Below the pieces are notes generated by a model. That model worked only from the letters and a program-made list of their open reading frames with translations. It had not been told where the DNA came from and did no database searches. Shown in pieces: positions 1 through 12,701 of a stretch of 64,000 nt of DNA (its first letter is position 1; each line of letters opens with the position of its first letter). Source of the stretch: Avena insularis (lineage: Eukaryota > Streptophyta > Magnoliopsida > Poales > Poaceae); NCBI GenBank assembly GCA_023614405.1, contig CM042694.1, positions 129,027,711 through 129,091,710 of the forward strand. Direction: 5' to 3'. The position numbers and the translations under genes are program-made.

Positions 1-3000
1 AACACACATGCAATGACACTGGTGGATCCATATGTGGTATGTGAAAAGAATACACATGCAATGACTCCAGTTGTTGTTAGTAAAAAGAACACACATGCAA
101 TGACACTGGTGGATCCATGTGTGGTCTCTGAAGAGAACACACATTTCAATGACACTGGTGGATCCATATGTGGTATGTGAAAATAACACACATGCAATGA
201 CTCGAGTTGTTGTTAGTAAAAAGAACACACATGCAATGACACTGGTGGATCCATGTGTGGTCTCTAAAGAGAACACACATGCAATGACTCTAGCTGTGGT
301 TAATGAGAAGATCACACATTTCAATGACACTGGTGGATCCATATGTGGTTTGTGAAAAGAATAGTCATGAAATGACTCTAGTTGTTGTCACTAAAAAGAA
401 CACACATGCAATGACACTGGTGGATCCATGTGTAGTCTCTGAAGACAACACACATTTCAATGACACTAGTGGATCCATATGTGGTATGTGAAAAGAGCAC
501 ACATGCAATGACACTGGTTGTTGTTAGTAAAAAGAACACACATGCAATGACACTGGTGGATGCATGTGTGGTCTCTAAAGAGAACACACATGCAATGACA
601 CTGGTGGATCCATGTGTGGTCTCTAAAGAGAACACACATCAAATGACTCTAGTTGTTGTTAGTAAAAAGAACACACATGCAATGACACTGGTGGATCGAT
701 GTGTTGTCTTTGAAGAGAACACACAATTCAATGACACTGGTGGATCCATATGTGATATGTGAAAAGAACACACATGCAATGACTCCAGTTGTTGTTAGTA
801 AAAAGAACACACATGAAATGACACTGGTGGATCCATGTCTGGTCTCTGAAGAGAACACACATTTCAATGACACTGGTGGATCCATGTGTGGTCTCTGAAG
901 AGAACACACATTTCAATGACACTGGTGGATCCATATGTGGTATGTCAAAAGAACACACATGCAATGACACCTGTTGTTGTTAGTAAAAAGAACACACATG
1001 CAATGACACTGGTGGATCCATGTGTGGTCTCTAAAGAGAACACACATGAAATGACTCTAGTTGTTTTTAGTAAAACAACACACATGCAATGACACTGGGA
1101 TCCATGTGGTCTCTGAAGAGAACACACATTTCAATGACACTGTGGATCCATATGTGGTATGTGAAAAGAACACACATGCAATGACTCGCGTTGTTGTTAC
1201 TAAAAAGAACACACATGCAATGACACTTCGTGGATCCATGTGTGGTCGCTGAAGAGAACAAACATGCAATGACTCGGGCGGTGGTTAATGCGAAGATCAC
1301 ACATTTCAATGACACTAGTGGATCCATATGTGGTTTAGAAAAGAATAGTCATGAAATGACTCTAGTTGTTGTTACTAAAAAGAACCCACATGCAATTACA
1401 CTGGTGGATCCATGTGTAGTCTCTGAAGCGAACACACATTTCAATGACACTGGTGGATCCATATGTGGTATGTGAAAAGAGCACACATGCAATGACACTG
1501 GTTGTTGGTAGTAAAAAGAACACACATGCAATGACACTGCTGGATGCATGTGTGGTCTCTGAAGAGAACACACAGGCAATAACACAGGTGGATCCATGTG
1601 TGGTCTCTAAAGAGAACACACATGAAATGACTCTAGTTGTTGTTAGTAAAAAGAACACACATGCAATGACACTGGTGGATCCATGTGTTGTCTTTGAAGA
1701 GAACACACAATTCAATGACACTGGTGGATCCATATGTGGTATGTGAAAAGAACACACATGCAATGACTCCAGTTGTTGTTAGTAAAAAGAACACACATGC
1801 AATGACACTGGTGGATCCATTTGTGGTCTCTGAAGAGAACACACATTTCAATGACATTGGTGGATCCATATGTGGTATGTGAAAAGAACACACATGCAAT
1901 GATTCCAGTTGTTAGTAAAAAGAACACACATGCAATGACACTGGTGGATCCATGTGTGGTCTCTGAAGAGAACACACATTTCAATGACACTGGTGGATCC
2001 ATATGTGGTATGTCAAAAGAACAGACATGCAATGACTCCATTTATTGTTAGTAAAAAGAACACACATGCAATGACACTGGTGGATCCATGTGTGGTCTCT
2101 GAAGAGAACACACATGCAATGACTCTGGTTGTGGTATCTGAAAAGAGCACACATGTAATGACATTGCTTGTTGTTAGTAAAAAGAGCACACATGCAATGA
2201 CACTGGTGGATCCATAGGTGGATTTTGAAAAGAACACACATGCAATGACACTGGTGGATCCATATGTGGTATGTGAAAAGAACACACATGCAATGACTCC
2301 AGTTGTTGTTAGTAAAAAGAACACACATGCAATCATGTGTGGTCTCTGAAGAGAACACACATTTCAATGACACTGGTGGATCCATATGTGGTATGTGAAA
2401 ATGACACACATGCAATGACTCGAGTTGTTGTTAGTAAAAAGAACACACATGCAATGACACTGGTGGATCCATGTGTGGTCTCTGAAGAGAACACACATGC
2501 AATGACTCTAGCTGTGGTTAATGAGAAGATCACACATTTCAATGACACTGGTGGATCCATATGTGGTTTGTGAAAAGAATAGTCATGAAATGACTCTAGT
2601 TGTTGTTACTAAAAAGAACACACATGCAAGGACACTGGTGGATCCATGTGTGGTCTCTGAAGACAACACACATGCAATCACTCTAGCTGTGGTTAATGAG
2701 AAGATCACACATTTCAATGACGCTGGTGGATCCATATGTGGTTTGTGAAAAGAATTGTCATGAAACGACTCTAGTTGTTGTTATTAAAAAGAACACACAT
2801 GCAATGACACTGGTGGATCCATGTGTAGTCTCTAAAGAGAAAACACATTTCAATGACACTAGTGGATCCATATGTGGTATGTGAAAAGAGCACACATGCA
2901 ATGACACTGGTTGTTGTTAGTAAAAAGAACACACATGCAATGACACTGGTGGATGCATGTGTGGTCTCTAAAGAGAACACACATGCAGTGACACTGGTGG

Positions 3001-3046
3001 ATCCATGTGTGGTCTCTAAAGAGAACACACATGAAATGACTCTAGT
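1..3046. repeat. Tandem array segment 1 (39/48/49-bp units)
   Basis: The stretch is made of head-to-tail units that each begin with a head close to AACACACATGCAATGAC, followed by one of several tails. Short units (39 bp) end in a tail like AGTTGTTGTTAGTAAAAAG. Long units (48 bp) carry ACTGGTGGATCC, then either ATATGTGGTATGTGAAAAG or ATGTGTGGTCTCTGAAGAG. A 49-bp variant has TTTCAATGAC in the head. Every long unit holds a GGATCC palindrome. The array starts before the window and stops at about 3046, where transposase sequence of a truncated CACTA element begins. Open frames on both strands are a by-product of unit lengths divisible by three. I do not recognise it as a named satellite. Confidence 0.93.
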
Positions 3047-4793
3047 TCAGGTGCATCATGTCGATTGCAGAGCGCACCTCATGCACTTTCCAATAGGGTA
3101 GCTCCCAAAATATAGATTTCTTCTTCCACATGGGTGCGTGTCCGGTAATAGGGTCTTTCGGAACAGGTTGTCCTCCAGGACCCTTTCCAAACATTACATC
3201 CAAATCCTTGACCATACCAAATACATCAGCACCACTACGGGACAAAGCTTCGGGTTTCGCCTTGCCATTGAAATGCTTGCCTTTCTTCTTTAAGGGATGA
3301 TCGGAAGAAAAGCAGCGATTGTATGGGTACACATTCTTTCTACATTTATCCAGATATATACTTTCAGTCTCATCTAAATAGTGTGTGCATGCATTGTATC
3401 CTTTGTTCGTCTATCCTGAAATGTTACTAAGAGCAGGCCAATCATTGATGGTTACGAACAGCAACGCTTGTAGGTCAAATTCCTGCCGTTTGTGCTCATC
3501 CCACACACGTACACCTGGTTTGGCCCACAACTGTAGAAGTTCATTAACTAATGGACTTAGGTACACATCAATGTCGTTGCCGGGTTGCTTCGGGCCTTGG
3601 ATGAGCACTAGCATCATAATGAACTTCCGCTTCATGCACAACCAAGGAGGAAGGTTGTAGATACATAGAGTCACGGGCCAGGTGCTGTGACTGCAGTTCT
3701 GCTCCCCAAAAGGATTCATGCCATCGGTACTTAGACCAAACCATAAGTTCCTTGCGTCACCAGCAAAGTCCGGGAAGTCTCTCTCGATTTTTCTCCACTT
3801 CCGACCATCAGCAGGGTGCCTCAACATCCCGTCTTTCTTACGGTCTTCCATGTGCCATCGCAACAACTTGGCATGCTCTTTATTTCTGAACAAGCGTTTC
3901 AACCGTGGTATTATAGGAGCATACCACATCACCTTGGCAGGAACCCTCTTCCTGGGTTGCTCGCCCTCAACATCACCAGGGTCATCTTTTCTGATCTTAT
4001 ACCGCAATGCAGTGCATACCGGGCATTTATCCATATTCTCGTACTTCTCACTGCGGTAGAGGATGTAGTCATTAGGGCATGCATGTATCTTCTGCACGTC
4101 TAATCCTAGAGGGCAGACATGTTTCTTTGCTTCGTACGTACTGGAGGGCAATTGGTTATTTCCTAGAAGCAGCTTCTTCATTATTACCAGCAACTTTTCA
4201 AATCCCGAGTCAGTCATACCGGTCTCTGCCTTCCACTTCAAAAATTCCAGTGTGCTACCCAGCTTCTTCTGGCCATCTTCACAAGTTGGATACAGCAATG
4301 TGTTGTGGTCCTGTAACATCTGCTCGAACTGCAACCTCTCCTTTTACGTCGCAGCCTCGCCTTGCATCACTAATGACCGACCAAAATCATCAACGGGCTC
4401 ATCTTGTTCCTGTTCTTCACCCCTTCTTTTCATTATCTTCAATCATGTATCATCGTATTCAGGGAACATAGATCGGTAGTTGTCATCATCGTTCTCTTCT
4501 TCATCGCCGTCTTCCATCATAACCCCTCTTTCTTCGTGCTTGGTCCAAACATTATAGCCGGACATGAAACCGGACCGAAGCAGGTGGCTCTGAATGACTC
4601 TTGAGGAAGTGTGAGCCGGCTCATTCCGACATTCAACACATGGACAACACATAAAACATTCCCACCGCTTGTTCGCCTCGGCCACAAGGCGAAAAGAACG
4701 CACGCCTTCTCTGTAAGCTTCAGAGCATCGGTCACCGTACATCCATGGGTGGCTCATCTGCATCATACAACGATGCATATATATCAAAGGCAA
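3047..4793 (-). pseudogene. CACTA (En/Spm) tnp2-type transposase, decayed and 3'-truncated
   Basis: This is the remains of a CACTA element transposase, the nuclear enzyme that cuts at the CACTA termini. Reading on the minus strand from an ATG at 4793, the first ~116 residues match the transposase-associated domain (HPWMYGDRCSEAYREGV near the start, then a CxxCPCVECRN-like Cys cluster). After an acidic linker comes the tnp2 domain (CPVCTALRYK, KVMWYAPIIPRLKRLF, WPVTLCIYNLPPW, then FGMVKDLDVMFGKGP and KKSIFWELPYWKVHEVRSAI). One reading frame is kept throughout but is broken by TGA at 4445-4443, TAA at 4346-4344 and TAG at 3413-3411. It stops abruptly after the conserved IDMMHL segment at about 3047, where tandem-array sequence takes over, so the rest of the catalytic region is missing. 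It cannot make a working enzyme. Family assignment is firm from motif content; the subfamily is not determined. Confidence 0.92.
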
Positions 4794-4799
4794 TCACGA

Positions 4800-5239
4800 T
4801 GCTTAAATTAGTACCGCGCAGTCAAAACGAGAAAATACTTGCTAACCTTTTAGGACACTTCAAAACAAAGAGGAGAAACCTTAAGTGTCGCTCTGGCAGC
4901 TCATATCATATTTTGTCTTGTGTGAACTCAAGTGGCATCGCTCTAATAGGCATTTCACCGAACACCTCTAGTGCATATGAAGAAAAAAAGTTAGCACAAA
5001 GTTATACCCACCTCTCACATAGGAAAAAAACAGGAGAGAGTGGAGGGCTGGGTGCATATATATAGGGCCAGGCCATTAGTCCCGGTTTGAGATACAAACC
5101 GGGACTAAAGGTTCTGGGAGCCGGCCCAAACCTATTTGTCCCGGTTTGTATCTCAAACCAGGACTAATGGCTCCTTACGGACCGGGACATAGTGCCTTAG
5201 CCTCCTCAGGCCGTCTGGTTCGGACCATTAGTCCCGACC
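4800..5239 (-). repeat. CACTA 5' flank and subterminal repeat region
   Basis: The 440 bp between the transposase start and the LTR insertion hold no gene. From about 5075 there are inverted pairs built on ATTAGTCCCGGTTTG and its complement: one hairpin at 5075-5108 and a second at about 5138-5166. A further CCATTAGTCCCG arm at 5224-5236 pairs with CGGGACTAATGG at 24193-24204 beyond the inserted LTR complex. In CACTA elements such subterminal repeats are transposase-binding sites; that role is inferred from the family. Confidence 0.8.
5235..5239. other. Target-site duplication CGACC, left copy
   Basis: CGACC directly precedes the TG that opens the first LTR. The identical 5-mer follows the last LTR at 24177-24181, so the outer boundaries of the complex are exact. 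Confidence 0.9.
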
Positions 5240-8200
5240 TGTAGCATCCCAATTGTCTAACAATTGCAATGCTACTAGCCTAGTCTATATATATGGCTAC
5301 TTCAAATATATAATTGTTGCATCATCATTATATCATGCTCATGTCATCATGCCACCTTGCATTTGAGCATCATATAAAACCCTTTTTGATTTGGTTCTTC
5401 TCTCATATGCATTGGTAATTGTATTTGCTTCTTGATATTGTATTTGGTTGTTGATATGTTGTTTAAATGCCCAAGTTGAGTTGGGGGCATATCTTTTGTT
5501 AACTCCACCACCTTTCTTTCACCACCTTATAATTCCACCATCCAACTAAATATGAGCTTTGCACTTTATTTGGGTTTTACCTCTAGCTCATGTGGGTTGG
5601 GATGGATCCAATTCTTTCCCACATGCTCTCATCTTAGCATCATGATGTTTCCACATTATTGATATATGAGAGCCACATGGCCACCTTTGCATGCCTTGTG
5701 AGTGGAACCTTTTCCTAGCTTCCATATGGGTTATCATGGAATTATTCTCATGTTGGAATACTTTTGGGACTATTAAGCATCTAGTGGCACATACACATTA
5801 GCAAGTCCCATTTCTATAAAAACATGATCATCTCCATCTACTCCACATGGGGCATCCTTTTAATCCTTCTTGCTTGGCTTTATTCCAATTTTGGGAATGC
5901 ATAATAATAATGCCATGTGATAATATTGTTTTCACAATAATCAACATGGCAATAAATATTTTGCATGGGCCATGCAAGTGCCACCTTTTTCTAGTATTTG
6001 GGTTTTAGTTGAATCTTGAGTGGATCATCATCTCTCTCTTTCTCTCCTTCTCTTTTGGGCTTGATCTAGTTGTTCTTGCTTTAGTCCACCACCACACCCT
6101 ATCCCTCTCTTCCACCTTTTGTTGATCTTGTTTGGAGCATGCAAGCTCTAAAACCCTAATCCACCACCCCTTCTCTCTTATCCTCTATCTAGACCCTCCC
6201 TAATCACCATACCCCTCTACCCCATCCTAATCTAAACCATACCCCATCTACCCTAACCCTAGCATGCCACACCTCCCTCTCTCTCGGCCTCTCTCTTCTC
6301 TCACTAGCTGGCCCCACCATGCCACCTAGCTACCACCCCAACTAAACCCCTCGAGCCCGAGCCTGCCCCTGCCTCCTTGGCCTCACCCTGGTCCCACCTG
6401 GAAGCCTCCCACCTGCCCTGCCCTGGCCCTGCCCGGCCACAAGCACGTGAAGGAGGAGAGGGTAAAAGGTGGCCGAAGCCACCTTTTCCATCTACCACTC
6501 CCCCACGACACCACCTCCTCTCTGCCGCTCCTTCCCCCCTCTCTGCTTTATCCACACCCTCACGGCTCACCTTTGGCCGATCCCAGATCCGCCCAAACCT
6601 ACCTCCCCTCCTTCCTTCTTCTCCATCGTCGACCACCCTCTCTAGCCGGCACCCTCGGCCTCCTCTCGGCAACACCGTGCAGCGACCTGCGTGGAGGTGA
6701 GAGGATCGACAAGGAGACTGCGCAGCAGCCCAGCACGGAGCCGCCAAGAGGAAGCCCAGAACCCCATGCGCCAGCTCGCGGAACCCTAGCTGCTGCCTTT
6801 CGGTCTGCGCCGCATCGCCACGATCCGCTGCGCTGCCAGATCCGAGCCCACCATCAAGCCCACGGTGAGCCCCTCTCCCTTTCCGACATGGCCCGCCTCT
6901 CTGATCTGCCCTAGCCTCGCCGGACGTTGTGTCGAGCACGCTCTGTGCGCCGGCGAGCGCAGCGTCTGCTCGCTTCCGCGTAGCGCAGAAACCCTACCTA
7001 GGTCGTTCCCCCCTTCCTGACAACGACGCCAGGCCACCGCAGTGGCAGCCGCCTCCGCGCGCATACGCCAGGTCCCGCGTTCGAATCCCGCGCGCCGCAC
7101 CCGCGCCAGACGAGCATCGATCTGTCGTCAGTTAATTCAGAGAAGAAGCACAGTGCGAGGTGGCCTTTGCGATAACCCTTCTTTGTTTTGCCAGCGCAAC
7201 CCAGTCCAGCCTGCCACCACCGTCGGCCTGCGTTTTGCAAAGCACCCCCTAGCCTTTTCCAGTCTCAACCCGCGTTCCCCAGGATCTCCCACGTGTCGTC
7301 CCTTTGGCGCGCGCTGCAAGGGCCACCTCCCCGTCGCTCACCCCTCCGCTTCCAGGTCGGCTTCCGGTCACCTAGGAGTGAATTTTTTCGCCAGGTCAGC
7401 ACGGTCCCACCCGTCTGTGTCTGTGGCTAGCACTGAGTTGAGTAACAAAAGTATTTTCTGTATTTTGTTTTAATTCAAATCTTTTTCAAATTAATTCAAA
7501 TTCAAATTTAAATCTGTTTTTAAATAACTTTTAAATTATAATTCCAAATAATACAAATAATATATGTTTTCAAATCAGAAAAATATGAGGAATTCAAATA
7601 TGCCCTCCAAAATATATTTTGAACACTTAAAATTTCAAGTTGATTTAAATTACAATAAAATGCCCTTTTTCCTTAATAAATTAATAACTTTTGTTTTATA
7701 ACTCCAAATTTAATAAATAATATGTCTAAAATGATTAGCTCGACGAGACCTTTATGTTTATGCACTCCAGGTTTTGTTTTGAAGCATGCATCATATAAAT
7801 ATAATGTGTACAGCAACTTTAATGAGGATAAAATGGGGCCAAAACTCAATAAAATGATTTATTCTTGTATTCCACACCTCACCCATGCCATGCTACCTTA
7901 TTGCCATGCAAATTGTGCATCATTCATCATGGCATGATTGTTTGCTTGATGCATTTTATTCATATGCTTGTGCACTTTATTTATGTTGGCCCTTGTTTGT
8001 TTGGTTCTTCTTCGAATAGGCTATTTGACGAGGATATACCAAGATACCGAGCACTACCCAGATCCTTCTCTCGCTTCAACTGAGCTGCCAGGCAAGCACT
8101 ACCACATGCTTGCATACATATAGTACCTATTGCCTCTATCTTGTTCTTGCATCATTGAGTCGCGATGGCATTAAATTGAATCCCAAGTATTGCATAGCCT

Positions 8201-9778
8201 TTACTTTTAAACCCCACAGAAGCTTGTTCCTCCATCCCATGAGCCATTACTACAGGAGTTGTTTGAGCCATGCGAGTCGTAGAACAGCATGTGTAGGGTA
8301 TGTGAGTGTCTGATGGACAACGAGGTACCTAAACAACTTAACCGGAGTAGTAATGGGATAACTAATGAAAGTGGCATCGGTGAGCCATATTTGCTATTTG
8401 GTTTTCAGGCTCACTTGTGTCCGTGGGACCCCGAGTACTTGATTCCTGTTCCTTGAATATTCACGCTATCCACATCCGGAGGCCTTATGGACCCCCCAGG
8501 CGAGCTTGATTCATTCTTATTTCTTGGGGCCACAAACTAGTTTGAGGTTTTATTTACTATCTGTACTTATGCCATGCTTTCTTGCTTTATTTAAATTGTG
8601 CAGATGCACTTTGTCTTTGTTAGGAAAGCGGAGTGTTTTCGGTGTCGACAAGCCCAGTCACATTTTCGGGTTCCCGATCGTTCACGACCATTGACGAACC
8701 TTGAGTCCGTCTGAGTCGGCCAACTTCGTCATGGTAGCTTAATGGGGTGGCCCCCTGAAATATTTCTGAATCCTGTGATCGCTTTGTCGTGACTGCCTCG
8801 TTGGGTTTTGATTTGGTTTTTCCGAAGCATATCGAGTGTGTGTTGCTATTTGTGCACCCTGCAGTAAAACTTCAAAGCCGTGTCCGCGGTTATGGACGAC
8901 TTGGAGCACAGTTTCGATCATAGACAAGCATCACTAAAGTACCTCTTTTAAATTGACTAGACTAGGTACGACTAGTAAGCGATTGCAACACTCATGGAAT
9001 GGATAATAAAACTGCCAGCGGATGGGGGTTGTTAGCGCTTCCTCGTCGATGGCGAGGAGGAGGATGGATCTGTTAAGATTACCGTTATAACTGTAACTTT
9101 GTTATTAATTCACGGACATCCGCTCATCTCTGGTTAGGCGGATGGTTAGCAGTATCTATAGAATTGTTAGGGTTTATCTTTTGCTGCAATTGTGTCACCC
9201 AGGTTGTGTCCTTTAGAGGCATAAAGACTTCTGAGTACCCTAGGGTCTCACACGATAAATTATTGGTTCGGATGAAGGTACACTGCAAGATGGATACTAG
9301 GTGGAAGAGGCAGACGATGTGGGCAACGATCATTCGGTGTAGAGATTCCGGAGCGGGATCCGTGAGATCTGTGGGCGGGATCTGCTTATTTATGGGGCAT
9401 CTTATGCCGATTTGCTTCTTATCCGTACTCGGATTTTGTCTTCCGCTTCCGCCTGATACTCTGTTGATTGATGTATGAGGAGATATCCTAAACTATTATA
9501 TCTATTTAGGAGATTTGGATCTTGCCGGTATGCGTTGCTATATTCCTTTCTTTTTAGATGGAATGGCTCGATGTACTATTGTATGGTGGCTTGCATACAT
9601 ACTCATTCGTATGTAGTTGATCCCTTCTTTGCCGATTCGCCCGTTCTTGTCGATGTTTGGAAATGGTTGGGACGGCGAAAGGTCTACTGTGAGTGGCATT
9701 TGGGCCCACCGCACTATTTCAACCATTTCTGCTCATCCGGGCTTGTAACTAGGAGCATAATTCACCGAGGTAGTTACA
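5240..9778 (+). repeat. LARD LTR copy 1 (5' LTR, 4539 bp)
   Basis: The copy starts TGTAGCATCCC and ends GTAGTTACA. Its layout is about 0.9 kb of AT-rich sequence, a pyrimidine- and GC-rich leader at about 6150-7430, an AT-rich block (7440-7730) and about 2 kb of mixed sequence. Frames of up to 211 codons in the GC-rich part overlap on both strands and are not conserved in the other LTR copies, so I do not call genes. Diagnostic bases that differ from copy 3 include GTTTCCACATT at about 5647 and GGTAGTTACA preceded by GCATAATTC. Confidence 0.9.
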
Positions 9779-9780
9779 AT

Positions 9781-9792
9781 TGGTATCGAGCC
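9781..9792 (+). other. Primer-binding site, internal copy 1 (1-bp deletion)
   Basis: The sequence TGGTATCGAGCC lies two bases after the end of LTR copy 1. The intact form in the second copy is TGGTATCAGAGCC, complementary to the 3' end of initiator Met-tRNA. One A is missing here, so priming from this copy would be impaired, unless the base was lost in sequencing. Confidence 0.85.
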
Positions 9793-12689
9793 ATCCGCCC
9801 TTCGTGGTCTCAGCCAAATGGTCGTTGTGCATCTAGCAAATATTTTGGTAGTTATGTATATTAAGGAAAAACAAAAGCAGCGAGTAGGACTGCTTCCACT
9901 TTTCTTCTTACCCAACCACCACCTTTTTCTGTAAGGAAGTGTACCGTTTTCCATCCTCTTCTTAAAATTCAAACTAGGATTCACGTGTTCTGGGTTTCCG
10001 TAGTACCATAGGAAGTGTGTGTGTGTGTGTGTAATTCCTTGTCTATCTGTTGCATCCAACATGTTATCACAATCTGCCTTTGGTTATCAACTATTGGTAC
10101 ATTCCATACTGACAGGCTTTTGAAAACCGACGCGATCTATCTAACTCCTTGTTAACCGGTGCCATCTTCTTAAGGGTGTCCTTCCTTCTAGCAACTCCAC
10201 ATTACTGAAATCATCTGCTAATCTCTACCTGTTAAGTGATTTTGCGCATCTATTGGTATTTTAATGCCGAAAAATGCGGAAAATTTTTCTTTGATACATC
10301 TGTGTTTCCACACTCCTTTCTAGTCGTGTGTGAAACATTATCTATCTCCCTTTTATCAGCATGTCCATGCTGATTCATTCTTTTGTCACCGGCATTTAAT
10401 CCTAGAGTTTCTTTTCATCTCCTTTTCTCTTGGGCTAATTACATAACATGTGTCGATCCGATGCGGGTGATTGTAATTTGGTTCTCAGCAAGCATCTTTG
10501 GCAATCCGGAGTTTCTCAAGGCACTACGGTGGTCTATCATCATCATTTATCATCTTTGCACATCTTTTGAACCCCATATCGCACAAGTCCCTCGTCTCAA
10601 GGGAATTGCATCTTTTTGTCTCTGATAGCTTTGCGTAAGGTATGATCTATCATCTTTTCTTTATCCAAGATCTCTTTATCTTTGTAACCAGTGATCCGAT
10701 CGACAATGTGAACCAGGTGACATCTCTTTTTCTTCCGAAGGACCAGATAATCTATTCTTCCAGTGCATCTTCCTCAACATGAACCCGTGCTCTTAATATT
10801 GATCTTTCAAAGAGCGTTGAGCTTAGAAAGTGTTTCGAGCATTTGTTCGTTTCTCCCTCTTGAACTTGATATTCAGGAATATCCTGTTAATCCATGGTGG
10901 TATATGTTGATAATATGCTTGCCTATTCTATATCAATGGAAGAACATGGAAGATCATCTATGTCTCTTTCTCTCAAGCTTGAGAACAACACCGCTTTGTG
11001 CAAAGTCTCAAAGTGAGAGTTTTGACTTTTTGAAGTCACCTATCTCGGCCACGTCCTTCTGCTAAATACATCGCTTCCATTCTGGGATTAGCAAGTTCAT
11101 TGTTAATTTCATCTTCCATCTTCAATCAAACCCGGAGTTTTCCTTGTTGGCTAGTTATCATCGTCGTTCCGCTAAAGATTTTTCCTCAAGACTGCTAAAT
11201 CTCTCTCTATCTTTTCAAGAAGAACATGGAGTTCTTTCACCTCAGTCTTGGCAAGTGATCTTTTGAAACCCTCTCGTTCTATCATCTATGCTCTATCCAC
11301 GGAGGCCATGAAGACCTTCCAGTCTTGTTTTCCTTTGTTCAAGTTGGTGCTATCATTGCTCAGAGTTGAATCTTGCAGTTCTTCTCCGTAATCTTCCTTC
11401 ATATCTATCTGGTGGCTTGGTACTTCAGACATGACGACAACATCATCATCTTTATCTATCTTGAATCCGGTGAATCGTTTGCATCAATCTTTGTTTTCTT
11501 ACGGAGTTCCATGAGCTCTTCTTATCAATACCTTCAGTCTGTTTCGGTAGTTGGGTTGCATGGTTTTCTTATTCATGTGTGGAGTAATGCTTTGAGTGCG
11601 GGATGGAGTAGCTACCATACCACTACTCTTATCATTCGCTCTTGTACATTGAATTGGTGAACTAATGTGATTTAACTCATTCCATGGAAGTTAGAAGTGG
11701 CCTTTATCCCTCGATACTTGTACTTCCGTCCTTGTTTTTCCGGAGTGCTCTCTCGAAGGAGGTAATCAATAATCTCTTGTTGGTGGTCTGTCTATTCTAG
11801 GTGGAGCAAAGTCTTCAATTATCTGGTGGAAACACACGCAAACCCTTTTCTGTCCTCGTCATTCTACCGGTGCTCGACATCCCCAAACAAGATGAAAGGA
11901 AACTATCTCTCTTTGTTTCATCAATTCTTTTTCTGTGGTAAAGCCAATTATGGTTGATGCCATCAGCCGCAAATCTATTGTGTTAGCCTCAAGGCTAAAG
12001 AAAGCAATAAGTATCTCTACAATAAAATCCAGATCAACCATATTCTTGCTTCTCGGGAATCCACCATGATCTAGCTTCACATCCGTCTCTGGAAGTTATA
12101 TCCGCGCACCTCAATTGCGTGATCCGTTGGGTCTTACCGGCGCAAGAAGAATCTAATCCGACGTTGTCTAACTAAATATTTCTGTTGATATCAAGGGACT
12201 CTATTGTTTGAAGGCAATATTGTTTCCGTACTTCATTTCCCCAATCCGAGAGAGGATACGATGCTATTGTCATAGTGGTTCAAACCTCTCCAACCTAGCT
12301 CTTTTCTTCCGGCGAGACAAAGATTTCATCCTCTCTAGTATCGGTAAATCTTTAATCTTAACGGTGTGTCTTTCTGTATCCGTGATACATCATCTTTTCC
12401 TTTTCTTTCACAAGTGGTTCTATTCTTTTATCATGTTTCCTGAGAAAACCGGAGCGATGTCCATCCTATCCTTCTTGTCTCTCGACAATCCTTCAATTCT
12501 TCTAACCCGTTGTCTCTCAAGCAAAGCGCAAGACTCGCAAAAAGTCTAGCAAGTTTTTGCAAGGTGCAGTGGTCGCACCATTCCGTTGTTTATCAACTTG
12601 GGAACGTGAGGGTCACCTTCGTTCGAACACCCGTCTCTCCTTATGTTGTTTTCTTTTTCCTAGGAATCTCGGGGCGAGATTCTTGTTTA

Positions 12690-12701
12690 GTGGGGGAGAG
12701 T
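12690..12701 (+). other. Polypurine tract, internal copy 1
   Basis: GTGGGGGAGAGT lies directly before the TG of LTR copy 2 and is the plus-strand primer of the element. Confidence 0.88.

Larger units (their letters stand above)
9779..12701 (+). other. LARD internal domain copy 1 (non-coding, 2923 bp)
   Basis: The stretch lies between the primer-binding site (9781) and the polypurine tract (12690-12701). No frame exceeds about 113 codons, and no protease, reverse transcriptase, RNase H or integrase motif is visible on either strand. A short GT microsatellite lies at about 10012-10031. The domain is nearly identical to 16685-19615, with short clustered differences. Confidence 0.85.

Noticed and set aside
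1..3046. CRISPR array
   Set aside because: Units are directly adjacent and diverged throughout, with no constant repeat and unique spacers; the surrounding DNA is eukaryotic.
6304..7473. Frames of 104-211 codons in the GC-rich LTR leader, and the equivalents at 13768-14372 and 20682-21730
   Set aside because: They overlap on opposite strands, differ in length and frame between the three LTR copies because of small indels, and match no domain.
10012..10031. GT microsatellite as a recombination hotspot that caused the duplication
   Set aside because: It lies in the internal domain and is present in both copies, whereas the variant pattern places the exchange inside the LTR.
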